Source: Hydractinia symbiolongicarpus
Taxonomy: Eukaryota > Cnidaria > Hydrozoa > Anthoathecata > Hydractiniidae
DNA length: 64,000 nucleotides
Assembly (NCBI RefSeq): GCF_029227915.1
Contig: NC_079889.1
Span: 4,900,001-4,964,000 of the forward strand
Reading direction: 5' to 3'
The notes below the pieces were generated by a model, which saw only the letters and a list, made by a program, of their open reading frames with translations, searched no databases and was not told the DNA's origin. Shown here one piece after another: positions 10,627 to 24,759 of the stretch (its first letter is position 1; every line of letters starts with the position of its first letter). A program made the position numbers and the translations under genes.

Positions 10627-11113
10627 TGAGACTGGAAGAAATAGTACAATAGTAACCTGCGCAGGCAGATGGAACCACGTGATTTACGTGTGAGGCCTTT
10701 ATTAGACTGCAAAAAGCCATATTACAGCCTTTATAGGACTGTGCACGTAGTTAAGAGCGTTTTAAGGCGACGGCGCTAATGAAAATGACTTGGGACGTTG
10801 TAGCGCATTGAGACTGGAAGGAATAGTCCAATGGTAACCTTCGCAGGCAGGTGAAACCACGTGATTTACGTGTGAAGCCTTTATTAGACTGCAAAATGCC
10901 ATATTACGGCCTTTATAGGACTGTGCACGTAGTTAAGAGTGTTGTAAGGCCATGGCGCTAAGGAAAACCTCTTGGAACGTTGTAGTGCATTGAGACTGGA
11001 AGAAATATAACAATGGTAAACTGTGCAGGCAGATGGAACCACGTGATCTACGTGTGAGGCCTTTATTAGACTGCAAAATGCCATATTACGGCCTTTATAG
11101 CACTGTGCACGTA

Positions 11114-11292
11114 GTTAAGAGTGTTCTAAGGCAACGGCGCTAATGAAAACGACTTGGGACGTTGTAGCGCATTGAGACTGGAACTAGTCCAATGGTAACC
11201 TGCGCAGGCAGCTGAAACCGCGTGATTTACGTCTGCGGACTTTATTGGACTGCAAAAGGCCATATTACGGCTTTTATAGGACTGTGCCCGTA
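11114..11292 (+). repeat. Shortened 179-bp H-type monomer
   Basis: The monomer reads GGAACTAGTCC where its relatives read GGAACGACTAGTCC, a loss of three bases. Monomers with the same short form start near 26957, 55161, 56614 and 57703, so the deletion marks one lineage that has been spread to both ends of the window. Confidence 0.85.
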
Positions 11293-14200
11293 GTTAAGAG
11301 TGTTGCAAGGCCACCGCGCCAAGGAAAACCTCTTGGAACGTCGCAGTGCATTGCGAGTGGAAGGAATAGTACAATAGTAACCCGCGCAGACAGAGGGAAC
11401 CACGTGATTTACGTGTGAGGCCTTTATGAGACTGCAAAAGGCCATATTACAGCCTTTATAGGACTGTGCACGTAGTTAAAAGCGTTCTAAGGCGACGTCG
11501 CTAATGAAAATAACTTGGGACGTTGTAGCGCATTGAGACTTGAAGGAATAGTCCAATGGTAACCTTCGCAGGCAGGTGAAACCACGTGATTTACGTGTGA
11601 AGCCTTTATTAGACTGCAAAATGCCATATTACGGCCTTTATAGGAATGTGCACGTAGTTAAGAGTGTTGTAAGGCCATGGCGCTAAGGAAAACCTCTTGG
11701 AACGTTGTAGTGCATTGAGACTGGAAGAAATAGTACAATGGTAAACTGCGAAGGCAGGTAAAACCACGTGATTTACGTGTGAAACCTTTATTAGACTGCA
11801 AAATGCCATATTACGGCCTTTATAGGACTGTGCACGTAGTTAAGAGTGTTGTAAGGCCATGGCGCTAAGGAAAACCTCTTGGAACGTTGTAGTGCATTGA
11901 GACTGGAAGAAATAGCACAATGGTAAACTGCGCAGGCAGATGGAACCACGTGATCTACGTGTGAGGCCTTTATTAGACTGCAAAATGCCATATTACGGCC
12001 TTTATAGGACTGTGCACGTAGTTAAGAGTGTTGTAAGGCCACGGCGCCAAGGAAAACCTCTTGGAACGTTGTAGTGCATTGAGACTGGAACGTCTAGTCC
12101 AATGGTAACCTGCGCAGGCAGCTGAAACCGCGTGATTTACGTCTGCGGCCTTTATTGGACTGCAAAAGGCCATAATACGGCCTTTATAGGATTGTGAACG
12201 TAGTTAAGAGTGTTCTAAGGCAACGGCGCTAATGAAAACGACTTGGGACGTTGTAGCGCATTGAGACTGGAACGACTAGTCCAATCGTAACCTGCGCAGG
12301 CAGCTGAAACCGCGTGATTTACGTCTGCGGCCTTTATTGGACTGCAAAAGGCCATATTACGGCTTTTATAGGACTGTGCACGTAGTTAAGAGTGTTGTAA
12401 GGCCATGGCGCTAAGGAAAACCTCTTGGAACGTTGTAGTGCATTGAGACTGGAAAAAATAGTACAATGGTAAACTGCGCAGGCAGATGGAACCACGTGAT
12501 CTACGTGTGAGGCCTTTATGGGACTGCAAAAGGCCATATTACAGCCTTTATAGGACTGTGCACGTAGTTAAGAGCGTTCTAAGGCGACGTCGCTAATGAA
12601 AATAACTTGGGACGTTGTAGCACATTGAGACTGGAAGAAATAGTCCAATGGTAACCTTTGCAGACTGGTGAAACCACGTGATTTACGTGTGAAGCCTTTA
12701 TTAGACTGCAAAAGGCCATATTACGGCCTTTATAGGACTGTGCACGTAGTTAAGAGTGTTGTAAGGCCATGGCGCTAAGGAAAACCTCTTGGAACGTTGA
12801 AGTGCATTAAGACTGGAAGAAATAGTACAATGGTAACCTGCGCAGGCAGATGGAACCACGTGATCTACGTGTGAGGCCTTTATTAGACTGCAAAAGGCCA
12901 TATTACAGCCTTTATAGGACTGTGCACGTAGTTAAGAGTGTTCTAAGGCCTCAGCGCTAAGGAGAACCACTCGGAACGTTGTAGTGCATTGAGACTGGAA
13001 GAAATAGTACAATAGTAACCTGCGCAGGCAGATGGAACCACGTGATTTACGTGTGAGGCCTTAATTAGACTGCAAAAGGCCATATTACAGCCTTTATAGG
13101 ACTGTGCACGTAGTTAAGAGCGTTTTAAGGCGACGGCGCTAATGAAAATGACTTGGGACGTTGTAGCGCATTGAGACTGGAAGGAATAGTCCAATGGTAA
13201 CCTTCGCAGGCAGGTGAAACCACGTGATTTACGTGTGAAGCCTTTATTAGACTGGAAAATGCCATATTACGGCCTTTATAGGACTGTGCACGTAGTTAAG
13301 AGCGTTCTAAGGCGACGGCGCTAATGAAAACCTCTTGGAACGTTGTGGTGCATTGAGACTGGAAGAAATAGTACAATGGCAAACTGCGCAGGCAGATGGA
13401 ACCACGTGATCTACGTGTGAGGCCTTTATTAGACTGCAAAATGCCATATTACGGCCTTTATAGGACTGTGCACGTAGTTAAGAGTGTTGTAAGGCCACGG
13501 CGCCAAGGAAAACCTCTTGGAACGTTGTAGTGCATTGAGACTGGAAGGAATAGTCCAATGGTAACATTCGCAGGCAAATGGAACCACGTGATTTACGTGT
13601 GAGGCCTTTATTAGACTGCAAAATGCCATATTACGGCCTTTATAGAACTGTGCACGTAGTTAAGAGTGTTGTAAGGCCACGGCGCCAAGGAAAACCTCTT
13701 GGAACGTTGTAGTGCATTGAGACTGGAAGGAATAGTCCAATGGTAACATTCGCAGGCAGATGGAACCACGTGATTTACGTGTGAGGCCTTTATTAGACTG
13801 CAAAAGGCCATATTACAGCCTTTATAGGACTGTGCACGTAGTTAAGAGCGTTCTAAGGCGACGTCGCTAATGAAAATGACTTGGGACGTTGTAGTGCATT
13901 GAGACTGGAAGAAATAGTACAATGGTAAACTGCCCAGGCAGATGGAACCACGTGATCTACGTGTGAGGCCTTTATTAGACTGCAAAAGGCCATATTACAG
14001 CCTTTATAGGACTGTGCACGTAGTTAAGAGCGTTCTAAGGCGATGGCGCTAATAAAAATGACTTTGGACGTTGTAGCGCATTGAGACTGGAACGTCTAGT
14101 CCAATGGTAACCTGCGCAGGCAGCTGAAACCGCGTGATTTACGTCTGCAGCCTTTATTGGACTGCAAAAGGCCATATTACGGCCTTTATAGGACTGTGTA

Positions 14201-15114
14201 CGTAGTTAAGAGTGTTTTAAGGCCAAGGCGCCAAGGAAAACCTCTTGGAACGTTGTAGTGCATTGAGACTGGAAGGAATAGTCCAATGGTAACATTCGCA
14301 GGCAGATGGAACCACGTGATTTACGTGTGAGGCCTTTATTAGACTGCAAAATGCCAAATTACGCCCTTTATAGAACTGTGCACGTAGTTAAGAGTGTTGT
14401 AAGGCCACGGCGCCAAGGAAAACCTCTTGGAACGTTGTAGTGCATTGAGACTGGAAGGAATAGTCCAATGGTAACATTCGCAGGCAGATGGAACCACGTG
14501 ATTTACGTGTGAGGCCTTTATTAGACTGCAAAAGGCCATATTACAGCCTTTATAGGACTGTGCACGTAGTTAAGAGCGTTCTAAGGCGACTGCGCTAATG
14601 AAAATGACTTGGGACGTTGTAGCGCATTGAGACTGGAAGGAATAGTCCAATGGTAAACTTCGCAGGCAGGTGAAACCACGTGATTTACGTGTGAGGCCTT
14701 TATTAGACTGCAAAAGGCCATATTACAGCCTTTATAGGAATGTGCACGTAGTTAAGAGCGTTCTAAGGCGATGGCGCTAATGAAAATGACTTTGGACGTT
14801 GTAGCGCATTGAGACTGGAACGTCTAGTCCAATGGTAACCTGTGCAGGCAGCTGAAACCGCGTGATTTACGTCTGCAGCCTTTATTGGACTGCAAAAGGC
14901 CATATTACGGCCTTTATAGGACTGTGCACGTAGTTAAGAGTGTTGTAAGGCCAAGGCGCCAAGGAAAACCTCTTGGAACGTTGTAGTGCATTGAGATTTG
15001 AAGGAATAGTCCAATGGTAACCTTTGCAGGCAGATGGAACCACGTGATTTACGTGTGAGGCCTTTATGAGACTGCAAAAGGCCATATTACAGCCTTTATA
15101 GGACTGTGCACGTA

Positions 15115-17844
15115 GTTAATAGCGTTCTAAGGCGACGTCGCTAATGAAAATAACTTGGGACGTTGTAGCGCATTGAGACTTGAAGGAATAGTCCAATGGT
15201 AACCTGCGCAGGCAGATGGAGCCACGTGATTTACGTGTGAGGCCTTTATTAGACTGCAAAAGGCCATATTACAGCCTTCATAGGACTGTGCACGTAGTTA
15301 AGAGCGTTCTAAGGCGACGGCGCTAATGAAAACCTCTTGGAACGTCGCAGTGCATTGCGGCTGGAAGGAATAGTACAATAGTAACCTGCGCAGGCAGAGG
15401 GAACCACGTGATTTACGTGTGAGGCCTTTATGAGACTGCAAAAGGCCATATTACAGCCTTTATAGGACTGTGCACGTAGTTAAGAGCGTTCTAAGGCGAC
15501 GTCGCTAATGAAAATAACTTGGGACGTTGTAGCGCATTGAGACTTGAAGGAATAGTCCAATGGTAACCTGCGCAGGCAGATGGAGCCACGTGATTTACGT
15601 GTGAGGCCTTTATTAGACTGCAAAAGGCCATATTACAGCCTTCATAGGACTGTGCACGTAGTTAAGAGCGTTCTAAGGCGACGTCGCTAATGAAAATAAC
15701 TTGGGACGTTGTAGCGCATTGAGACTTGAAGGAATAGTCCTATGGTAACCTTCGCAGGCAGGTGAAACCACGTGATTTATGTGTGAAGCCTTTATTAGAC
15801 TGCAAAATGCCATATTACGGCCTTTATAGGACTGTGCACGTAGTTAAGAGTGTTGTAAGGCCATGGCGCTAAGGAAAACCTCTTGGAACGTTGTAGTGCA
15901 TTGAGACTGGAAGAAATAGTACAATGGTAAACTGCGCAGGCAGATGGAACCACGTGATCTACGTGTGTGGCCTTTATTAGACTGCAAAAGGCCATATTAC
16001 AGCCTTTAATGGACTGTGCATGTAGTTAAGAGTGTTCTAAGGCCTCAGCGCTAAGGAGAACCACTTGGAACGTTGTAGTGCATTGAGACTGGAAGAAATA
16101 GTACAATAGTAACCTGCGCAGGCAGATGGAACCACGTGATTTACGTGTGAAGCCTTTATTAGACTGCAAAAGGCCATATTACAGCCTTTATAGGACTGTG
16201 CACGTAGTTAAGAGCGTTTTAAGGCGACGGCGCTAATGAAAATGACTTGGGACGTTGTAGCGCATTGAGACTGGAAGGAATAGTCCAATGGTAACCTTCG
16301 CAGGCAGGTGAAACCACGTGATTTAAGTGTGAAGCCTTTATTAGACTGCAAAATGCCATATTACGGCCTTTATAGGACTGTGCACGTAGTTAAGAGTGTT
16401 GTAAGGCCATGGCGCTAAGGAAAACCTCTTGGAACGTTGTAGTGCATTGAGACAGGAAGAAATATAACAATGGTAAACTGCGCAGGCAGATGGAACCACG
16501 TGATCTACGTGTGAGGCCTTTATTAGACTGCAAAATGCCATATTACGGCCTTTATAGCACTGTGCACGTAGTTAAGAGTGTTGTAAGGCCACGGCGCCAA
16601 GGAAAACCTCTTGGAACGTTGTAGTGCATTGAGACTGGAACGTCTAGTCCAATGGTAACCTGCGCAGGCAAATGGAACCACGTGATTTACGTGTGAGGCC
16701 TTTATTAGACTGCAAAAGGCCATATTACGGCTTTTATAGGACTGTGCACGTAGTTAAGAGCGTTTTAAGGCGACGGCGCTAATGAAAATGACTTGGGACG
16801 TTGCAGCGCATTGAGACTGGAAGGAATAGTCCAATGGTAACCTTCGCAGGCAGGTGAAACCACGTGATTTACGTGTGAAGCCTTTATTAGACTGGAAAAT
16901 GCCATATTACGGCCTTTATAGGACTGTGCACGTAGTTAAGAGTGTTGTAAGGCCATGGCGCTAAGGAAAACCTCTTGGAACGTTGTGGTGCATTGAGACT
17001 GGAAGAAATAGTACAATGGTAAACTGTGCAGGCAGATGGAACCACGTGATCTACGTGTGAGGCCTTTATTAGACTGCAAAATGCCATATTACGGCCTTTA
17101 TAGGACTGTACACGTAGTTAAGAGTGTTGTAAGGCCACGGCGCCAAGGAAAACCTCTTGGAACGTTGTAGTGCATTGAGACTGGAAGGAATAGTCCAATG
17201 GTAACATTCGCAGGCAGATGGAACCACGTGATTTACGTGTGAGGCCTTTATTAGACTGCAAAATGCCATATTACGGCCTTTATAGGACTGTGCACGTAGT
17301 TAAGAGCGTTCTAAGGCGACGGCGCTAATGAAAATGACTTGGGACGTTGTAGCGCATTGAGACTGGAAGGAATAGTCCAATGGTAAACTTCGCAGGCAGG
17401 TGAAACCACGTGATTTACGTGTGAGGCCTTTATTAGACTGCAAAAGGCCATATTACAGCCTTTATAGGAATGTGCACGTAGTTAAGAGCGTTCTAAGGCG
17501 ACGGCGCTAATGAAAATGACTTGGGACGTTGTAATGCATTGAGACTGGAAGAAATAGTACAATGGTAAACTGCGAAGGCAGATGGAACCACGTGATCTAC
17601 GTGTGAGGCCTTTATTAGACTGCAAAAGGCCATATTACAGCCTTTATAGGACTGTGGACTTAGTTAAGAGCGTTTTAAGGCGATGGCGCTAATGAAAATG
17701 ACTTTTGACGTTGTAGCGCATTGAGACTGGAACGTGTAGTCCAATGGTAACCTGCGCAGGCAGCTGAAACCGCGTGATTTACGTCTGCCGCCTTTATTGG
17801 ACTGCAAAAGGCCATATTACGGCTTTTATAGGATTGTGAACGTA
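15115..17844 (+). repeat. Partial HOR copy III, 15 monomers (2730 bp)
   Basis: This corresponds to 1638-4367 of copy I at an offset of 13477 bp. It enters the HOR at its tenth monomer, directly after the link block, and runs to the HOR end. The first monomer has GTTAATAGCG, a variant also seen at 30958, which ties this junction to the next large copy. Confidence 0.82.
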
Positions 17845-20800
17845 GTTAAGAGTGTTCTAAGGCAACGGCGCTAATGAAAACGACTTGGGACGTTGTAGCG
17901 CATTGAGACTGGAACGACTAGTCCAATGGTAACCTGCGCAGGCAGAGGGAACCACGTGATTTACGTGTGAGGCCTTTATGGGACTGCGAAAGGCCATATT
18001 ACAGCCTTTATAGGACTGTGCACGTAGTTAAGAGCGTTCAAACGCGACGTCGCTAATGAAAACGTCTTGGAACGTCGCAGTGCATTGCGGCTGGAAGGAA
18101 TAGTACAATAGTAACCTGCGCAGGCAGAGGGAACCACGTGATTTACGTGTGAGGCATTTATGAGACTGCAAAAGGCCATCTTACAGCCTTTATAGGACTG
18201 TGCACGTAGTTAAGAGCGTTCTAAGGCGACGTCGCTAATGAAAATAACTTGGGACGTTGTAGCGCATTAAGACTTGAAGGAATAGTCCAATGGTAACCTT
18301 CGCAGGCAGGTGAAACCACGTGATTTACGTGTGAAGCCTTTATTAGACTGCAAAATGCCATATTACGGCCTTTATAGGACTGTGCACGTAGTTAAGAGTG
18401 TTGTAAGGCCATGGCGCTAAGGAAAACCTCTTGGAACGTTGTAGTGCATTGAGACTGGAAGAAATAGTACAATGGTAAACTGCGCAGGCAGATGGAACGA
18501 CGTTATCTACGTGTGAGGCCTTTATGGGACTGCAAAAGGCCATATTACAGCCTTTATAGGACTGTGCACGTAGTTAAGAGCGTTCAAACGCGACGTCGCT
18601 AATGAAAATAACTTGGGACGTTGTAGCGCATTGAGATTTGAAGGAATAGTCCAATGGTAACCTGCGCAGGCAGATGGAGCCACGTGATTTACGTGTGAGG
18701 CCTTTATTAGACTGCAAAAGGCCATATTACAGCCTTCATAGGACTGTGCACGTAGTTAAGAGCGTTCTAAGGCGACGGCGCTAATGAAAACCTCTTGGAA
18801 CGTCGCAGTGCATTGCGGCTGGAAGGAATAGTACAATAGTAACCTGCGTAGGCAGAGGGAACCACGTGATTTACGTGTGAGGCCTTTATGAGACTGCAAA
18901 AGGCCATATTACAGCCTTTATAGGACTGTGCACGTAGTTAAGAGAGTTCTAAGGCGACGTCGCTAACGAAAATAACTTAGGACGTTGTAGCGCATTGGAA
19001 CTTGAAGGAATAGTCCAATGGTAACCTTCGCAGGCCGGTGAAACCACGTGATCTACGTGTGAAGCCTTTATTAGACTGCAAAATGCCATATTACGGCCTT
19101 TATAGGACTGTGCACGTAGTTAAGAGTGTTGTAAGGCCATGGCGCTAAGGAAAACCTCTTGGAACGTTGAAGTGCATTAAGACTGGAAAAATAGTACAAT
19201 GGTAACCTGCGCAGGCAGATGGAACCACGTGATCTACGTGTGAGGCCTTTATTAGACTGCAAAAGGCCATATTACAGCCTTTATAGGACTGTGCGCGTAG
19301 TTAAGAGCGTTCTAAGGCGATGGCGCTAATGAAAATGACTTGGGACGTTGTAGCGCATTGAGACTGGAACAACTAGTCCAATAGTAACCTGCGCAGGCAG
19401 GTGAAACCACGTGATTTACGTGTCACGCCTTTATTAGACTGCAAAAGGCCATATTACGGCCTTTATAGGACTGTGCACGTAGTTAAGAGCGTTCTAACGC
19501 GACGTCGCTATTGAAAATAACTTGGGACGTTGTAGCGCATTGAGACTTGAAGGAATAGTCCAATGGTAACCTGCGCAGGCAGATGGAGCCACGTGATTTA
19601 CGTGTGAGGCCTTTATTAGACTGCAAAAGGCCATATTACAGCCTTCATAGGACTGTGCACGTAGTTAAGAGCGTTCTAAGGCGACGGCGCTAATGAAAAC
19701 CTCTTGGAACGTCGCAGTGCATTGCGGCTGGAAGGAATAGTACAATAGTAACCTGCGCAGGCAGAGGGAACCACGTGATTTACGTGTGAGGCCTTTATGA
19801 GACTGCAAAAGGCCATATTACAGCCTTTATAGGACTGTGCACGTAGTTAAGAGAGTTCTAAGGCGACGTCGCTAACGAAAATAACTTGGGACGTTGTAGC
19901 GCATTGAGACTTGAAGGAATAGTCCAATGGTAACCTTCGCAGGCCGGTGAAACCACGTGATTTACGTGTGAGGCCTTTATTAGACTGCAAAAGGCCATAT
20001 TACAGCCTTCATAGGACTGTGCACGTAGTTAAGAGCGTTCTAAGGCGACGTCGCTAATGAAAATAACTTGGGACGTTGTAGCGCATTGAGACTTGAAGGA
20101 ATAGTCCAATGGTAACCTGCGCAGGCAGATGGAGCCACGTGATTTACGTGTGAGGCCTTTATTAGACTGCAAAAGGCCATATTACAGCCTTCATAGGACT
20201 GTGCACGTAGTTAAGAGCGTTCTAAGGCGACGTCGCTAATGAAAATAACTTGGGACGTTGTAGCGCATTGAGACTTGAAGGAATAGTCCAATGGTAACCT
20301 TCGCAGGCAGGTGAAACCACGTGATTTACGTGTGAAGCCTTTATTAGACTGCAAAATGCCATATTACGGCCTTTATAGGACTGTGCACGTAGTTAAGAGT
20401 GTTGTAAGGCCATGGCGCTAAGGAAAACCTCTTGGAACGTTGTAGTGCATTGAGACTGGAAGAAATAGTACAATGGTAAACTGCGCAGGCAGATGGAACC
20501 ACGTGATCTACGTGTGAGGCCTTTATTAGACTGCAAAAGGCCATATTACAGCCTTTAATGGACTGTGCATGTAGTTAAGAGTGTTCTAAGGCCTCAGCGC
20601 TAAGGAGAACCACTTGGAACGTTGTAGTGCATTGAGACTGGAAGAAATAGTACAATAGTAACCTGCGCAGGCAGATGTAACCACGTGATTTACGTGTGAA
20701 GCCTTTATTAGACTGCAAAAGGCCATATTACAGCCTTTATAGGACTGTGCACGTAGTTAAGAGCGTTTTAAGGCGACGGCGCTAATGAAAATGACTTGGG

Positions 20801-23800
20801 ACGTTGTAGCGCATTTAGACTGGAAGGAATAGTCCAATGGTAACCTTCGCAGGCAGGTGAAACAACGTGATTTACGTGTGAAGCCTTTATTAGACTGCAA
20901 AATGCCATATTACGGCCTTTATAGGACTGTGCACGTAGTTAAGAGTGTTGTAAGGCCATGGCGCTAAGGAAAACCTCTTGGAACGTTGTAGTGCATTGAG
21001 ACAGGAAGAAATATAACAATGGTAAACTGCGCAGGCAGATGGAACCACGTGATCTACGTGTGAGGCCTTTATTAGACTGCAAAATGCCATATTACGGCCT
21101 TTATAGGACTGTGCACGTAGTTAAGAGTGTTGTAAGGCCACGGCGCCAAGGAAAACCTCTTGGAACGTTGTAGTGCATTGAGACTGGAACGTCTAGTCCA
21201 ATGGTAACCTGCGCAGGCAGATGGAACCACGTGATTTAAGTGTGAGGCCTTTATTAGACTGCAAAAGGCCATATTACGGCCTTTATAGGACTGTGCACGT
21301 AGTTAAGAGCGTTTTAAGGCGACGGCGCTAATGAAAATGACTTGGGACGTTGCAGCGCATTGAGACTGGAAGGAATAGTCCAATGGTAACCTTCGCAGGC
21401 AGGTGAAACCACGTGATTTACGTGTGAAGCCTTTATTAGACTGCAAAATGCCATATTACGGCCTTTATAGGACTGTGCACGTAGTTAAGAGTGTTGTAAG
21501 GCCATGGCGCTAAGGAAAACCTCTTGGAACGTTGTGGTGCATTGAGACTGGAAGAAATAGTCCAATGGTAAACTGTGCAGGCAGATGGAACCACGTGATC
21601 TACGTGTGAGGCCTTTATTAGACTGCAAAATGCCATATTACGGCCTTTATAGGACTGTGCACGTAGTTAAGAGTGTTGTAAGGCCACGGCGCCAAGGAAA
21701 ACCTCTTGGAACGTTGTAGTGCATTGAGACTGGAACGTCTAGTCCAATGGTAACCTGCGCAGGCAGATGGAACCACGTGATTTAAGTGTGAGGCCTTTAT
21801 TAGACTGCAAAAGGCCATATTACGGCCTTTATAGGACTGTGCACGTAGTTAAGAGCGTTTTAAGGCGACGGCGCTAATGAAAATGACTTGGGACGTTGCA
21901 GCGCATTGAGACTGGAAGGAATAGTCCAATGGTAACCTTCGCAGGCAGGTGAAACCACGTGATTTACGTGTGAAGCCTTTATTAGACTGCAAAATGCCAT
22001 ATTACGGCCTTTATAGGACTGTGCACGTAGTTAAGAGTGTTGTAAGGCCATGGCGCTAAGGAAAACCTCTTGGAACGTTGTGGTGCATTGAGACTGGAAG
22101 AAATAGTACAATGGTAAACTGTGCAGGCAGATGGAACCACGTGATCTACGTGTGAGGCCTTTATTAGACTGCAAAATGCCATATTACGGCCTTTATAGGA
22201 CTGTGCACGTAGTTAAGAGTGTTGTAAGGCCACGGCGCCAAGGAAAACCTCTTGGAACGTTGTAGTGCATTGAGACTGGAACGTCTAGTCCAATGGTAAC
22301 CTGCGCAGGCAGATGGAACCACGTGATTTAAGTGTGAGGCCTTTATTAGACTGCAAAAGGCCATATTACGGCCTTTATAGGACTGTGCACGTAGTTAAGA
22401 GCGTTTTAAGGCGACGGCGCTAATGAAAATGACTTGGGACGTTGCAGCGCATTGAGACTGGAAGGAATAGTCCAATGGTAACCTTCGCAGGCAGGTGAAA
22501 CCACGTGATTTACGTGTGAAGCCTTTATTAGACTGCAAAATGCCATATTACGGCCTTTATAGGACTGTGCACGTAGTTAAGAGTGTTGTAAGGCCATGGC
22601 GCTAAGGAAAACCTCTTGGAACGTTGTGGTGCATTGAGACTGGAAGAAATAGTACAATGGTAAACTGTGCAGGCAGATGGAACCACGTGATCTACGTGTG
22701 AGGCCTTTATTAGACTGCAAAATGCCATATTACGGCCTTTATAGGACTGTGCACGTAGTTAAGAGTGTTGTAAGGCCACGGCGCCAAGGAAAACCTCTTG
22801 GAACGTTGTAGTGCATTGAGACTGGAACGTCTAGTCCAATGGTAACCTGCGCAGGCAGATGGAACCACGTGATTTAAGTGTGAGGCCTTTATTAGACTGC
22901 AAAAGGCCATATTACGGCCTTTATAGGACTGTGCACGTAGTTAAGAGCGTTTTAAGGCGACGGCGCTAATGAAAATGACTTGGGACGTTGCAGCGCATTG
23001 AGACTGGAAGGAATAGTCCAATGGTAACCTTCGCAGGCAGGTGAAACCACGTGATTTACGTGTGAAGCCTTTATTAGACTGCAAAATGCCATATTACGGC
23101 CTTTATAGGACTGTGCACGTAGTTAAGAGTGTTGTAAGGCCATGGCGCTAAGGAAAACCTCTTGGAACGTTGTGGTGCATTGAGACTGGAAGAAATAGTA
23201 CAATGGTAAACTGTGCAGGCAGATGGAACCACGTGATCTACGTGTGAGGCCTTTATTAGACTGCAAAATGCCATATTACGGCCTTTATAGGACTGTACAC
23301 GTAGTTAAGAGTGTTGTAAGGCCACGGCGCCAAGGAAAACCTCTTGGAACGTTGTAGTGCATTGAGACTGGAAGGAATAGTCCAATGGTAACATTCGCAG
23401 GCAGATGGAACCACGTGATTTACGTGTGAGGCCTTTATTAGACTGCAAAATGCCATATTACGGCCTTTATAGGACTGTGCACGTAGTTAAGAGCGTTCTA
23501 AGGCGACGGCGCTAATGAAAATGACTTGGGACGTTGTAGCGCATTGAGACTGGAAGGAATAGTCCAATGGTAAACTTCGCAGGCAGGTGAAACCACGTGA
23601 TTTACGTGTGAGGCCTTTATTAGACTGCAAAAGGCCATATTACAGCCTTTATAGGAATGTGCACGTAGTTAAGAGCGTTCTAAGGCGACGGCGCTAATGA
23701 AAATGACTTGGGACGTTGTAGTGCATTGAGACTGGAAGAAATAGTACAATGGTAAACTGCGAAGGCAGATGGAACCACGTGATCTACGTGTGAGGCCTTT

Positions 23801-24031
23801 ATTAGACTGCAAAAGGCCATATTATAGCCTTTATAGGACTGTGGACTTAGTTAAGAGCGTTTTAAGGCGATGGCGCTAATGAAAATGACTTTTGACGTTG
23901 TAGCGCATTGAGACTGGAACGTGTAGTCCAATGGTAACCTGCGCAGGCAGCTGAAACCGCGTGATTTACGTCTGCCGCCTTTATTGGACTGCAAAAGGCC
24001 ATATTACGGCCTTTATAGGACTGTGCACGTA
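17845..24031 (+). repeat. HOR copy IV, 25-mer plus nine monomers
   Basis: This follows copy II at an offset of 13477 bp until the C-A-B trimer, which is present four times instead of once (+1638 bp). It carries GGCCATCTTACAG near 18178 and GAACGACGTTATC near 18497. The first is shared with 33840 and 36206 and the second with 36522; neither is in copies I or II. The copies at 17845 and 35872 are therefore closer to each other than to those at 1 and 4368. Confidence 0.83.
21120..23303 (+). repeat. Four tandem copies of the 546-bp C-A-B trimer
   Basis: Trimers begin at 21120, 21666, 22212 and 22758, and the GTACACGTAG monomer that normally follows begins at 23304. The copies look almost identical. 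The first has a private change, ATAGTCCAATGG for ATAGTACAATGG, near 21559. The equivalent place has one copy at 7643 and two at 39147. Confidence 0.9.
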
Positions 24032-24759
24032 GTTAAGAGTGTTGTAAGGCTAAGGCGCCAAGGAAAACCTCTTGGAACGTTGTAGTGCATTGAGATTTGA
24101 AGGAATAGTCCAATGGTAACCTTTGCAGGCAGATGGAACCACGTGATTTACGTGTGAGGCCTTTATGAGACTGCAAAAGGCCATATTACAGCCTTTATAG
24201 GACTGTGCACGTAGTTAAGAGCGTTCTAAGGCGACGTCGCTAATGAAAATAACTTGGGACGTTGTAGCACATTGAGACTGGAAGAAATAGTCCAATGGTA
24301 ACCTTTGCAGACTGGTGAAACCACTTGATTTACATGTGAAGCCTTTATTAGACTGCAAAAGGCCATATTACGGCCTTTATAGGACTGTGCACGTAGTTAA
24401 GAGCGTTCTAAGGCAATGGCGCTAATGAAAATGACTTTGGACGTTGTAGCGCATTGAGACTGGAACGTCTAGTCCAATGGTAACCTGCGCAGGCAGCTGA
24501 AACCGCGTGATTTACGTCTGCCGCCTTTATTGGACTGCAAAAGGCCATATTACGGCCTTTATAGGACTGTGCACGTAGTTAAGAGTGTTGTAAGGCCAAG
24601 GGGCCAAGGAAAACCTCTTGGAACGTTGAAGTGCTTTAAGACTGGAAGAAATAGTACAATGGTAACCTGCGCAGGCAGATGGAACCACGTGATCTACGTG
24701 TGAGGCCTTTATTAGACTGCAAAAGGCCATATTACAGCCTTTATAGGACTGTGCACGTA

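Larger units (their letters stand above)
8917..15114 (+). repeat. Link block I, 34 monomers (6198 bp)
   Basis: This is a succession of F, C/D, E, B and H-type monomers distinct in order from the 24/25-mer HOR. Its length is 34 x 182 plus 10. The excess is explained by a 13-bp insertion at 10601-10626 and a 3-bp deletion near 11184. From the scar monomer (10553) to its end it is repeated at an offset of exactly 15843 bp (for example 10601 to 26444 and 14882 to 30725). Diagnostic variants include GTTGAAAGCG near 9829, CACCTATTTAAGAG near 10550 and GTAATAGTAACCTACGC-like monomers near 10090. Confidence 0.8.
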
